Assembly: GCA_022615525.1 (NCBI GenBank)
Contig: JAKEGN010000155.1
Location: forward strand, 1-8,020
Reading direction: 5' to 3'
Source of the DNA: Woeseiaceae bacterium
Lineage (GTDB): Bacteria > Pseudomonadota > Gammaproteobacteria > Steroidobacterales > Woeseiaceae
DNA length: 8,020 nt
In this document: in pieces, positions 1 to 7,481 of the stretch
Position numbering within the stretch: position 1 is the stretch's first letter
Layout of the letters: every line of letters starts with the position of its first letter
Notes under the pieces: model-generated
Told to the model about the DNA's origin: nothing
The model's database searches: none
What the model saw: only the letters and a program-made list of their open reading frames with translations
Position numbers and translations under genes: made by a program

Positions 1-767
1 ACTATCACCAGCGTGTCAGCCGCCGCGGCGTCTCGGTGTCCGCCGCGCGGGACGTCATTCGGACCAACACGACGGCCATTGCCGCTTGCATGGTCGCCAG
101 GGGAGAAGCCGAAGCCCTGATTTGCGGTTCCGTCGGGCGCTTCGACAGCCACCTGCCGCACATCATCGATATCATCGGCCCGGCATCGCCCGAGACCCGT
201 GTTTCGTCCATGGGCGTGCTGATCCTGCCCGCCGGGCCGTTGTTCATTGCGGATGCCTATATCGGCATCGACCCCCCGGCGGCGCAAATCGCCGCAACCA
301 CGCTTGCCTGTGCCGAGCGCATCCGCAATTTCGGCGTCAAACCGAAGGTTGCATTGCTGTCGCACTCGAATTTCGGCTCGTCGCGTGCCACGAGCGCGAG
401 GAAAATGCGATCCGCACTGAAGCTCATAAAAGCGCAGGCGCCCGATCTCGAAGTCGACGGGGAAATGCACGCCAGCGCGGCGATGAGCCAGAGCATTCGC
501 GACTCGCTGGTGCCGGACTCGGTACTCACGGGCAGCGCCAACCTGCTGATCATGCCGGATCTCGATACGGCCAACATCTCCATGGAGCTGATTCGCGCCG
601 TCAACGATGCCTTGCTGATAGGCCCGATACTGTCCGGCACGGCGAGGCCGGCGCACATCGTCACCCCGTGGCTGACCATGCGTGGCATCTTCAACATGAG
701 TGCTATCGCCATCGCTGACGTCTGGCGCGCGAAAAACGCCGTCGCGCAGGCAACCCTGAAGATCTGA
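1..767 (+). CDS. maeB: NADP-dependent malic enzyme, C-terminal phosphotransacetylase-like domain (5' partial)
   Basis: This is the 3' end of a gene entering from the left edge. The frame is open from base 3 and reads YHQRVSRRGVSV directly into the GTG at 36, so that GTG is internal and not a start. The 254 visible residues match the phosphate acetyl/butyryltransferase (PTA_PTB) fold fused to the C-terminus of MaeB malic enzymes. Recognisable blocks are RTNTTAIAACMVARGEAEAL, PAGPLFIADAYI, KVALLSHSNFGSS, LEVDGEMHA, ANLLIMPDLDTANI and IGPILSG. MaeB oxidatively decarboxylates malate to pyruvate with NADP+ in the cytoplasm. In the family the PTA-like domain is generally considered regulatory (for example acetyl-CoA sensing), not an active acetyltransferase. 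The catalytic malic-enzyme domain lies outside the window, so a free-standing phosphate acetyltransferase cannot be strictly excluded. The gene is convergent with the dipeptidase gene, with 39 nt between the stops. Confidence 0.85.
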   Translation, partial: YHQRVSRRGVSVSAARDVIRTNTTAIAACMVARGEAEALICGSVGRFDSHLPHIIDIIGPASPETRVSSMGVLILPAGPLFIADAYIGIDPPAAQIAATTLACAERIRNFGVKPKVALLSHSNFGSSRATSARKMRSALKLIKAQAPDLEVDGEMHASAAMSQSIRDSLVPDSVLTGSANLLIMPDLDTANISMELIRAVNDALLIGPILSGTARPAHIVTPWLTMRGIFNMSAIAIADVWRAKNAVAQATLKI

Positions 768-806
768 GCGGGCGATCCGGCCGCGCGGTGTCAGCCGGGC
801 GGCAAG

Positions 807-2063
807 TCAGTCCTTTTTCTGCTCTTCAAACGACATCAGCGACGGTGGTCGATCCTGCTGCAGCCGAAGGGCTGCCTGCTCCGCCTCGGACAATGCCCGC
901 AACAGGTTGTTGCGCGTGAGCTTTGCGATGTCCTCGTCGTTCCAGCCGCGCTGCAGCAGCTCGGCGACCAGGTGCGGAAAGCGCGAAACGTCTTCCAGGC
1001 CTTCTACGAGGTCGTCACCCTCGGCACCGTAGAAATCGCTGCCGATGCCCACGTGATCGATGCCGGCAACCTTCGCAACGTGTTCGATATGGTCGGCGAC
1101 ATCGGCAAGCGTGGCAGTCGGCGGCTTGCCGTGCTCCTTCCTGTAGGACTTGCCGATTTCCTCCCATTCGGCGTCGGTCGTTGCGGTCTTCAGCAATGGA
1201 ATCATGCCATCTTCCCATTCACGACGTTCATCGCTGACATACGCAGGTATGAATGTCACCATGACCACTCCGCCGTTACGTGCCAGCCGTTTCAGAACAC
1301 TGTCCGGCACATTGCGCACGTGATCGGTCAGCTCTCGGGCCGAGGAGTGGGAGAAAATCACCGGGGCTTCCGCGACGTCGAGCACGTCATTCATGGTGTC
1401 GACCGAGACGTGCGACAAATCGACCAGCATGCCCAGCCGGTTCATCTCGCGTACCACTTCACGCCCGAATTCGGTAATGCCTTCGTGACGGGCGTCGTCG
1501 GTCGCCGAATCCGCCCAGTCGTTGCTGTGAAAATGCGTCAGCGTCATGTATCGCACGCCAAGGGCGTAATAGGCGCGTAGCGCGCCGAGTGAATTGACGA
1601 TGCTGTGCCCGCCCTCCATGCCGAGCAGTGACGCGATTCGCCCGTTTTGCCGGGCGGCTTCGATCTCCGCCACACCGGTCGCCAACTGCAGATCGTCCGG
1701 GTACAAGGCGATCATGCGCCGGGCGATGTCGATCTGCTCGAGTTGCGCCTGCATCGCCTCGAGCGGCGTCAGCGAACTCGGCACGTACACAGACCAGAAC
1801 TGTGTGCCGACCTGGCCCTCGCGAAGGCGCGGGATGTCAGTATCGAATTCTGCGCGCCGCGAGATGTCGTATCCCTCGACGTTGCCTTCGAATTTTTCGC
1901 GTATCACCCACGGCAGGTCGTTATGCCCGTCGACCACGGGTGCGGTGGCGAGTATCTGCTGCGCCCGCTCGAGCGCCTCTTTTTCGTCCTTGCCACACCC
2001 ACCCTGCAAGGAAAGCAGGGCCACGAAAAAGAGCAGCATCAACCTTGACGAGACACCCGGCAT
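807..2063 (-). CDS. Membrane (renal-type) dipeptidase, peptidase family M19, exported
   Basis: This is an M19 metallo-dipeptidase, a binuclear zinc enzyme that hydrolyses dipeptides. From the ATG at 2063 the product is 418 aa. All expected metal ligands are visible: His47 and Asp49 in DGHND, the bridging Glu150 in GMEGG, His218 in DLSHVS and His239 in FSHSSAR. The two last histidines are 21 residues apart, as in human renal dipeptidase. Asp343 in GIGSDFYG completes the site. The N-terminus MPGVSSRLMLLFFVALL then SLQGGC is a basic plus hydrophobic export signal ending at Cys23. It looks like a lipoprotein signal, though Gln at -3 is not the usual Leu, so an ordinary signal peptide or anchor is possible. 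The frame is open upstream to 2129, but AGGAG 7 nt before the 2063 ATG and the signal peptide decide the start. It probably acts in the periplasm and releases amino acids from dipeptides. It is divergent from the FAD oxidoreductase gene. Confidence 0.93.
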   Translation of the reverse strand: MPGVSSRLMLLFFVALLSLQGGCGKDEKEALERAQQILATAPVVDGHNDLPWVIREKFEGNVEGYDISRRAEFDTDIPRLREGQVGTQFWSVYVPSSLTPLEAMQAQLEQIDIARRMIALYPDDLQLATGVAEIEAARQNGRIASLLGMEGGHSIVNSLGALRAYYALGVRYMTLTHFHSNDWADSATDDARHEGITEFGREVVREMNRLGMLVDLSHVSVDTMNDVLDVAEAPVIFSHSSARELTDHVRNVPDSVLKRLARNGGVVMVTFIPAYVSDERREWEDGMIPLLKTATTDAEWEEIGKSYRKEHGKPPTATLADVADHIEHVAKVAGIDHVGIGSDFYGAEGDDLVEGLEDVSRFPHLVAELLQRGWNDEDIAKLTRNNLLRALSEAEQAALRLQQDRPPSLMSFEEQKKD

Positions 2064-2179
2064 GAACGTTCTCCTGTCCTTTATGCGCCGCGCCGGTGAT
2101 AGCATTATCTTTTCAACCGGCCCGGCCATATTGTGTTGTTATTTCGGCAAAAATACGGAGCCGGAATGGTAAGCCAAAA
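2064..2179. promoter_or_regulatory. Divergent intergenic region, presumed promoters of dipeptidase and FAD oxidoreductase
   Basis: With the chosen starts, 116 bp separate two divergent genes, so both promoters should lie here. It contains an AT-rich patch at about 2129-2155. On the minus strand GATAAT (plus-strand 2104-2109) could be a -10 element for the dipeptidase, but no good -35 sits at the right distance. No convincing -35/-10 pair was found for the plus-strand gene. The role is inferred from layout, not from strong motifs. Confidence 0.4.
2071..2075 (-). promoter_or_regulatory. Shine-Dalgarno of the M19 dipeptidase gene
   Basis: The minus strand reads AGGAG here, 7 nt upstream of the ATG at 2063-2061. 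It supports the shorter, signal-peptide-bearing start over the in-frame upstream ATG at 2129. Confidence 0.8.
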
Positions 2180-3532
2180 ATGCCGCAAACCACAGACGCC
2201 GACGTAATTATTGTCGGCGCGGGCATCGCCGGAATCGCCACGGCACATTACCTGGCCTGCGGCAATACTGCCCGAAAGGTCGTGCTGGTCGACGCACTGC
2301 CGCCGATGTCCTTCACCTCGGCGGAATCCGGGGAGAACTACCGTAACTGGTGGCCACACCCGATCATGACCGGGTTCATCGATCGAAGCACAGACTTGCT
2401 GGAGGGTATCGCGCGCGACTCGGAGAACCGGATCAAACTCACGCATCGCGGCTATGCCCTGGCAACGCGGCAAGACGATATCAGCGAGCTCCTCGAAGGC
2501 CTGAAGGCCGGTTATGGCGCGGACCAGTCCAAAGGAATACGCGTACGCGACCGCCGCGATGCATCAGACTACCTTGCCTCGCTGCATGGGAAACCCGCAG
2601 GAGTCGATGTGCTCACGGACACCGGCACAATACGGCGGGCATTCCCCGCTTTCGATCCCGGGATTCGCCACGTCATTCATATCCGTCGCGCCGGCGATCT
2701 CGACAGTTACCAGCTGAGCCAGTACCTGCTGGAAAGGTTTCGCGCCAGGGGTGGCAGCTTGTTGCATGCCAAAGTCGTGGAGATTTTCGGGAATCGATCG
2801 CTGCAGGTCAGGCTGTCCGACGAGCACGTACTGTCGACCCCCCGGCTGGTCATCGCGGCCGGTCCGTTCGTCAACGAGTTGCTTGCGCACATCGGTGAAC
2901 GCCTGCCGGTCCACAACGTGCTCCAACAGAAGCTTGGTTTCGAGGACGTATTGGAAACCATTCCGAAGGAACAGCCGTTTGCCGTCGACCTCGACCCGCA
3001 GCTCATCGACTGGAGCGAGGAGGAGCGCGAGCTGCTCGCCGCTGACGCCGACTTTCGGCACCTGGCGGGCACGATGCCTGGCAAGGTCCACCGTCGTATC
3101 GACAGCAGCCCGCAACGCCGCACACTGGAGCTCGGCTGGGCATATAACAAAGAACCTTGCGAACCCGCGTGGGAACCGGTACTGGATGACACCTTCCCGG
3201 AGATCGTATTGCGCGGCGCTGCACGCCTGAATCCCGGGCTCAAAGGCTATTACGACGAGCTCCCGCCGACGCGGGTGCTTCACGGCGGATACTATACGAT
3301 GACCGGCGAGAACCTGCCGATCATCGGCCCGTCAGCGACGGAGGGTGTCTTCGTCGTTGCCGCACTCTCCGGGTTCGGCACGATGGCTGCCTGCGCGGCC
3401 GGCGAATTGTGTGCGGCCTGGATCGACGGCGCGAAACTCCCCGAGTACGGCAAGCACCTCTCGCTCGAGCGCTATGCGGACGCACAATTCATGGCGGCAT
3501 TCTCCGGGGTCGATGACCGCGGTGTGCTATAA
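2180..3532 (+). CDS. FAD-dependent oxidoreductase, DAO family (glycine/D-amino-acid oxidase-like)
   Basis: The product is a 450-aa flavoprotein of the DAO superfamily, which includes sarcosine and glycine oxidases and D-amino-acid dehydrogenases. The N-terminus has a Rossmann dinucleotide fold: DVIIVGAGIAG, with Gly13, Gly15 and Gly18, ending its second strand in VVLVD (Asp38, where Glu is more common). A central substrate domain follows. The C-terminal FAD-closing segment starts near residue 368 with HGGYYTMTGENLPIIGP, then VVAALSGFGTMAACAAGEL. Such enzymes oxidise the C-N bond of amino acids or N-methyl amines. The substrate cannot be read from sequence. No signal peptide or membrane helix is seen, so it is probably cytoplasmic. 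The start was set at the ATG at 2180, just before the Rossmann strand. An in-frame ATG at 2096 would add 28 unlikely residues. The ribosome site is weak (GGAATGG at 2163-2169). yceH follows 51 nt downstream on the same strand and may be co-transcribed. Confidence 0.88.
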   Translation: MPQTTDADVIIVGAGIAGIATAHYLACGNTARKVVLVDALPPMSFTSAESGENYRNWWPHPIMTGFIDRSTDLLEGIARDSENRIKLTHRGYALATRQDDISELLEGLKAGYGADQSKGIRVRDRRDASDYLASLHGKPAGVDVLTDTGTIRRAFPAFDPGIRHVIHIRRAGDLDSYQLSQYLLERFRARGGSLLHAKVVEIFGNRSLQVRLSDEHVLSTPRLVIAAGPFVNELLAHIGERLPVHNVLQQKLGFEDVLETIPKEQPFAVDLDPQLIDWSEEERELLAADADFRHLAGTMPGKVHRRIDSSPQRRTLELGWAYNKEPCEPAWEPVLDDTFPEIVLRGAARLNPGLKGYYDELPPTRVLHGGYYTMTGENLPIIGPSATEGVFVVAALSGFGTMAACAAGELCAAWIDGAKLPEYGKHLSLERYADAQFMAAFSGVDDRGVL

Positions 3533-3570
3533 GCAGGGCGCCCGATCACTGAAACAATATCTATCCATGC

Positions 3571-3575
3571 AAGGA
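3571..3575 (+). promoter_or_regulatory. Shine-Dalgarno of yceH
   Basis: AAGGA lies 8 nt before the GTG at 3584 and 14 nt before the next in-frame GTG at 3590. The spacing favours the first GTG as the start codon. Confidence 0.65.
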
Positions 3576-3583
3576 AAATCGTC

Positions 3584-4243
3584 GTGCCCGTGAATCTCAG
3601 TCCGAATGAAGCCAGGGTCATAGGCTGCCTGATCGAAAAATCAATCATTACCCCGGACGTTTATCCGCTGACGCTGAATTCGCTGACCAATGCCTGCAAC
3701 CAGAAGTCCAGCCGCGACCCGGTCATGGCACTTCCGCAGGGCGTCGTGCAGCGCACCGTTCGTGACCTCGAAGCCAAGAATCTCGTACGGGTCGAGGAGA
3801 ACTTCAAGAGCCGCAGCGAGAAGTACGTTCAGCGTTTTTGCAACACGCACTACAGCGACTACCAGTTCGACCCGCCGCAACTCGCCATCGTCTGCCTGCT
3901 GCTTTTGCGCGGGCCGCAAACCCCCGGTGAACTTCGCGCCCACAGCGGCCGCCTGCACACGTTTGCCGACAACAACGCCGTAGTGGACGCGCTGGCCGGA
4001 CTGATCGAGCGCGATGGCGACCCGCTGGTGGTGCAACTGCCGCGCACGCCAGGCCGCAAGGATGCGGAGTACATGCACCTGTTTTCCGGTCCGGTGAACC
4101 TGCAGGCAATTGGCGAACGGACCGGGCACGGCCCAGTCGAAAAAGACAGTGGCCCGCGCCAGGAGTCCGGTCTGGAGGACCGCGTCAGCCGGCTCGAGGC
4201 TGAGGTGGCGCAATTGCGGGAGTTGCTCGATACCTTGTGCTGA
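3584..4243 (+). CDS. yceH: UPF0502 (DUF480) protein YceH, winged-helix fold
   Basis: The product is a 219-aa member of the YceH/UPF0502 family, recognised by LSPNEARVIGCLIEKSIITP, the block YPLTLNSLTNACNQKSSRDP and the downstream V-x-R-TVRDLEAKNLVR helix. The family consists of two tandem winged-helix domains, seen here at about residues 1-80 and 95-170, and is thought to bind DNA or protein. Its precise cellular role is not established. The C-terminus, about residues 195-216 (LEDRVSRLEAEVAQLRELL), has heptad-like leucines and probably forms a short coiled coil, as is common in the family. Translation starts at a GTG with a clear Shine-Dalgarno. The gene lies 51 nt after the FAD oxidoreductase gene and 94 nt before the peptidase gene. 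No signal peptide is present, so it should be cytoplasmic. Confidence 0.93.
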   Translation: MPVNLSPNEARVIGCLIEKSIITPDVYPLTLNSLTNACNQKSSRDPVMALPQGVVQRTVRDLEAKNLVRVEENFKSRSEKYVQRFCNTHYSDYQFDPPQLAIVCLLLLRGPQTPGELRAHSGRLHTFADNNAVVDALAGLIERDGDPLVVQLPRTPGRKDAEYMHLFSGPVNLQAIGERTGHGPVEKDSGPRQESGLEDRVSRLEAEVAQLRELLDTLC

Positions 4244-4337
4244 CCACCGGTCATAGCGAATGAGTATCTGCAAGTCCTGTTTTTCTCAAGTCGAAGCCGG
4301 CAGAATAGCCGCTACTCTCGCAAACCCTGGCGTTCCG

Positions 4338-6440
4338 ATGATGAAAATTACAAGCTGTCTGTCCTTAGTGCTGTTCTTATTGATCGGTTGCGGCCAGGAA
4401 CAGGCGCCTGCACCGTCTCCGGAAAAACGCCCGGTGACACTGGAACTGCACGGGGACACTCGCGTCGATGATTATTTCTGGTTGCGTGAGCGCGAGAATC
4501 CGGAAGTCATCGCTTATCTCGAAGCCGAGAACGCCTATACGGAAAAGACCCTGGAACCCTTCAAGGGGCTGCAGAGCGTGCTGTATGACGAGATGAAGGC
4601 CCGCCTGCGCCAGGACGACGAGTCGGCGCCTTACCGGCGCGGCGAGTATTTCTATTACTTCCGCTATGTCGAAGGCGGTGAATACCCGATTTACGCACGC
4701 AGGAAAGGATCGCTTGATGCGCCGGAGCAAATCCTGCTCGATGTGAACAAACTCGCCGGCGATGCCGACTATTACTCGCTGGCCAGTTTCGACGTGAGTC
4801 CCGACCATCGCATCGCGGCTTATGCCGTGGACGATATCGGCCGTCGTTTCTATGACCTGTATTTTCTCGACCTCGAAACCGGCGAACTGCTGCCGGACCG
4901 GATCGACGACACGACCGCCAATTTCGAATGGGCCAACGACAGCCAGACGATACTTTACGGCAAGCAGCACCCGGAGACCCTGCGCTCGTACCGGGTATTC
5001 CGCCATACGCTGGGTGATGCGAACGATACCCTGGTCTACGAAGAGGCCGACGAGACCAATTATCTGTATGTCACCAAGTCGCTCTCATCCGCCTACTTTT
5101 ACCTGGTGAGCACGCAAACGCTGTCTACCGAAGTCCGCTACCTGTCCGCGAATTCCCCGCAGGACAGCGCAACCGTGTTCCTGCCCCGCGAAGCCGACCA
5201 CGAGTACCTGGTCACCGACGGTGCCGACCGGTTTTACGTCATGACGAACGATGGCGCAAAGAACTTCCGGCTGATGGAAGCACCTCTCGACAACACGTCA
5301 AAGGATGCCTGGAAGGAAGTCGTTGCTCACCGGGATGACGCACTCATCGAAGACGTCGATGTATTCCAGGATCACCTGGTCGTGACGATCGTCGAGAAAG
5401 GCCTCGCCCAGATGGAAGTGATGAATCGCGAGTCCGGCGACATGAAGCGCGTCGCTTTTGGCGAAGAGGTATACACCGCGTATTCGAACGACAACCACGA
5501 ATTCGACACGGACTGGTTTCGCTACGTGTACGAGTCGATGACCACGCCCAAGTCGACTTACGACATCAACCTGGAAACCGACGAACAGAAGCTGATCCGG
5601 GAACAGCCGGTAGTCGGCGACTTTGACCGAAACAATTACCGGACCGAACGCCTGTTCGTCACCGCAAGGGATGGCACGCCAGTGCCGGTGTCCATCGTGT
5701 ACCGGAAAGGCATGGAGAAGAATGGCCGGAATCCGCTGCTGCAATATGCCTACGGTTCGTATGGCTCGAGCACGGAGCCGAGCTTCAGCACGGATCGCCT
5801 CAGCCTGCTCGATCGCGGCTTCATTTACGCCATCGCGCACATTCGCGGCGGTTCCGAGATGGGCCGCGAGTGGTATTACGACGGGCGGCAATTGAAGAAA
5901 AAGAACACCTTCACGGATTTCATAGACGTATCGAAGTACCTGATCGAAGAAGGCTATACCTCACCCGAACATCTTTACGCATTGGGCGGCAGCGCCGGCG
6001 GTTTGCTGATGGGGGCGGTGCTGAACATGGCGCCGGAGCTCTATAACGGTGTGCTGGCCGCCGTGCCGTTTGTCGATGTCGTTACGACCATGCTCGATGC
6101 GGACATTCCCCTGACCTCCGGTGAATGGGACGAATGGGGCAATCCGAATGAGAAGGAATTCTACGACTACATGAAGTCGTACTCGCCCTACGACAATGTA
6201 CGCAAGGTCGCCTACCCGAACATCCTGGTCACCACCGGCCTGCACGATTCCCAGGTGCAGTACTGGGAGCCAGCCAAGTGGGTCGCGAAGCTTCGCGATT
6301 ACAAGACCGACGACAACATGCTGGTGCTGAAGACCGACATGTCCGCCGGCCACAGCGGCAAAACCGGTCGCTTCCGCCGCATCGAAGACACGTCGCTTTA
6401 CTACTCGTTTTTCATGGGCCTCGAAGGCATCCGCGAATAA
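4338..6440 (+). CDS. Oligopeptidase B-like S9A serine peptidase, putative lipoprotein
   Basis: The product is a 700-aa prolyl-oligopeptidase-family enzyme closest in pattern to oligopeptidase B, which cleaves short peptides after Arg or Lys. The N-terminus MMKITSCLSLVLFLLIGC is a lipoprotein signal with lipobox LIGC (Cys18). It is followed by a low-complexity linker and the family block DDYFWLRERENPEVIAYLEAEN. A seven-bladed propeller spans about residues 60-420, then the alpha/beta hydrolase domain. The catalytic triad is Ser552 in GGSAGG, Asp637 in TGLHDSQV and His672 in SAGHSGKTG. The segment SGEWDEWGNP resembles the acidic region that in oligopeptidase B helps hold a basic P1 residue. The start is the ATG at 4338 (or the adjacent one at 4341). 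An ATG at 4260 is in frame, but the signal peptide would then sit internally. No strong Shine-Dalgarno is seen. The stop is 1 nt before a transposon-like inverted repeat, and the C-terminus appears intact. Confidence 0.92.
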   Translation: MMKITSCLSLVLFLLIGCGQEQAPAPSPEKRPVTLELHGDTRVDDYFWLRERENPEVIAYLEAENAYTEKTLEPFKGLQSVLYDEMKARLRQDDESAPYRRGEYFYYFRYVEGGEYPIYARRKGSLDAPEQILLDVNKLAGDADYYSLASFDVSPDHRIAAYAVDDIGRRFYDLYFLDLETGELLPDRIDDTTANFEWANDSQTILYGKQHPETLRSYRVFRHTLGDANDTLVYEEADETNYLYVTKSLSSAYFYLVSTQTLSTEVRYLSANSPQDSATVFLPREADHEYLVTDGADRFYVMTNDGAKNFRLMEAPLDNTSKDAWKEVVAHRDDALIEDVDVFQDHLVVTIVEKGLAQMEVMNRESGDMKRVAFGEEVYTAYSNDNHEFDTDWFRYVYESMTTPKSTYDINLETDEQKLIREQPVVGDFDRNNYRTERLFVTARDGTPVPVSIVYRKGMEKNGRNPLLQYAYGSYGSSTEPSFSTDRLSLLDRGFIYAIAHIRGGSEMGREWYYDGRQLKKKNTFTDFIDVSKYLIEEGYTSPEHLYALGGSAGGLLMGAVLNMAPELYNGVLAAVPFVDVVTTMLDADIPLTSGEWDEWGNPNEKEFYDYMKSYSPYDNVRKVAYPNILVTTGLHDSQVQYWEPAKWVAKLRDYKTDDNMLVLKTDMSAGHSGKTGRFRRIEDTSLYYSFFMGLEGIRE

Positions 6441-6441
6441 T

Positions 6442-6471
6442 ATCGGTGCCGGTGTTCACTTATTTGCGTAA
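6442..6471 (+). repeat. Left outer inverted repeat
   Basis: This 30-bp repeat starts ATCGGTGCCGGTG and ends TTTGCGTAA. It is the reverse complement of 7466-7495 except at 6462/7475. It begins 1 nt after the peptidase stop codon. Its core at 6445-6468 is repeated exactly at 6476-6499. Confidence 0.85.
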
Positions 6472-6475
6472 TTCA

Positions 6476-6499
6476 GGTGCCGGTGTTCACTTATTTGCG
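6476..6499 (+). repeat. Inner direct copy of the left repeat
   Basis: This 24-bp sequence is identical to 6445-6468 and offset from it by 31 bp. The two 31-bp units (6445-6475 and 6476-6505) agree at 29 positions and differ by two T-to-C changes. The right end (TTACGCAAA) matches the outer copy (TTTGCGTAA) better than this inner copy (TTTGCGCAA), so this copy is probably an extra binding site or a decayed duplicate of the terminus. Confidence 0.85.
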
Positions 6500-6584
6500 C
6501 AATCCACCAGAAACTCCGATTTACCCTGAGATCGCCAGTCCATTAAGCTGATCCAGTATTGACATCCATTGATCGGACAAGCAA

Positions 6585-7481
6585 ATGCCAAGGCTGCCGC
6601 GCCTGCACGTGCCTGGCGGCACGTACCACGTCCTGCTGCGGGGCAATGGACGTCGAGATGTTTTCTTCGACGAGAACGATCGAAAGCGTTGGGAAACACT
6701 GATTGAATCAGGGCTCCGGCGCTACCAGCATCGGATTCATGCGTATTGCTGGATGACGAATCACGTACACCTTGCCGTCCAGTCGAGTAACTCCCCCTTA
6801 TCCGGATTTATGCGATTCGTCGCCAGTCAGTACGCGAGATCCACAAACAGGAAAATCGACAAATCAGGTCACCTGTTCGAGCGCCGACACCGGGCAATTC
6901 TTGTTAAGGATGACACGTACCTGAAAGAGCTGATTCGCTACATTCACCTGAACCCGGTCCGGGGAGGTCTGACCACGCGACCTGAGGATTATCAGTGGAG
7001 CAGCCACAAAGCCTATCTGGGTAGTCAGGGCCCCACCTGGCTGAATGTAGATTGGGCGCTACGCCTGTTCGGAAATACCGAATTCGATGCCCGATGCGAA
7101 TATGCGCGTTTCTTGCAGTCGGATGTTTCTGATTCAATGTTGCAACAATTGCGGCAGGGTGGCCAAGGCGACAGTCGCATCCTCGGAGATGACGGGTTCG
7201 CGTCTTCGTTTCACACAGGGACTGTTCAACGATCACCAACTCGCACGCTCGAAAGCTTAATTGCGCAGGTATGTCTACAACACGGCGTGCCGGAGTCCGC
7301 GCTGTCCTCCAGCTCACGAAAGCGCATCTACTCGCAACTGCGAGCGGAAATTGGGCTGGCCGCCATTGAGGAAGGCCTTGCGACCAACGCCGAATTAGCC
7401 AAGCTATTCAACCGTGGCCAGTCCGGGATGTCCCGAGCAATCGATCAACTTCGCCGGCGGCGCACTTACGCAAACAAGTGA
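6585..7481 (+). CDS. REP-associated-type Y1 (HUH) transposase with DnaA-like C-terminal domain
   Basis: The product is a 298-aa Y1_Tnp transposase of the RAYT type. The start block RLPRLHVPGGTYHVLLRGNG is typical. The HUH metal-binding pair is His60-Val-His62 in TNHVHLAVQ. The likely nucleophile is Tyr112 in DDTYLKEL, followed by the family signature RYIHLNPVRGG. GHLFERRHR (about residues 95-103) is also typical of the group. Residues about 221-293 form a second domain like DnaA domain IV, with VCLQHGV, SSRKRIYSQLR and a helix-turn-helix around AELAKLFNRGQSGMSRAIDQL. It may bind the flanking repeats. Such enzymes nick and join single-stranded DNA through a 5'-phosphotyrosine. The last codons (Tyr-Ala-Asn-Lys-stop) lie in the right inverted repeat. 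All key residues are present, so the gene looks intact. The ribosome site is weak (GGACAAG before the ATG). Confidence 0.9.
   Translation: MPRLPRLHVPGGTYHVLLRGNGRRDVFFDENDRKRWETLIESGLRRYQHRIHAYCWMTNHVHLAVQSSNSPLSGFMRFVASQYARSTNRKIDKSGHLFERRHRAILVKDDTYLKELIRYIHLNPVRGGLTTRPEDYQWSSHKAYLGSQGPTWLNVDWALRLFGNTEFDARCEYARFLQSDVSDSMLQQLRQGGQGDSRILGDDGFASSFHTGTVQRSPTRTLESLIAQVCLQHGVPESALSSSSRKRIYSQLRAEIGLAAIEEGLATNAELAKLFNRGQSGMSRAIDQLRRRRTYANK

Noticed and set aside
36..767. Complete 243-aa phosphate acetyltransferase starting at the GTG at 36
   Set aside because: The frame is open and homologous to MaeB (YHQRVSRRGV) upstream of 36 to the window edge, so the gene is a 5'-truncated fragment and not a short complete gene.
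768..806. Possible terminator between the convergent malic enzyme and dipeptidase genes
   Set aside because: GCCGC and GCGGC can pair at the ends of the GC-rich spacer, but the stem is only 5 bp with a loop of about 14 nt, and the T-run comes late, inside the dipeptidase coding end. Not convincing.
972..1580. 202-aa plus-strand reading frame inside the dipeptidase gene
   Set aside because: It is a shadow of the M19 gene in a GC-rich sequence. The minus strand carries all metal ligands, and this frame shows no family motif.
4241..4253. Small hairpin TGACC-ACC-GGTCA at the yceH stop codon
   Set aside because: A 5-bp stem with a 3-nt loop and no following T-run is too weak for an intrinsic terminator and easily arises by chance.
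6442..6499. Canonical REP/BIME hairpins
   Set aside because: The individual repeat copies contain only a 3-bp GTG/CAC self-complementarity and do not fold into a stable hairpin alone. Pairing is strong only between the left and right ends of the unit, so they are reported as inverted ends instead.
6559..6564. TTGACA just upstream of the transposase gene as a -35 box
   Set aside because: The matching -10 position would fall on the start codon and reads CAAATG, so a promoter here is not supported.
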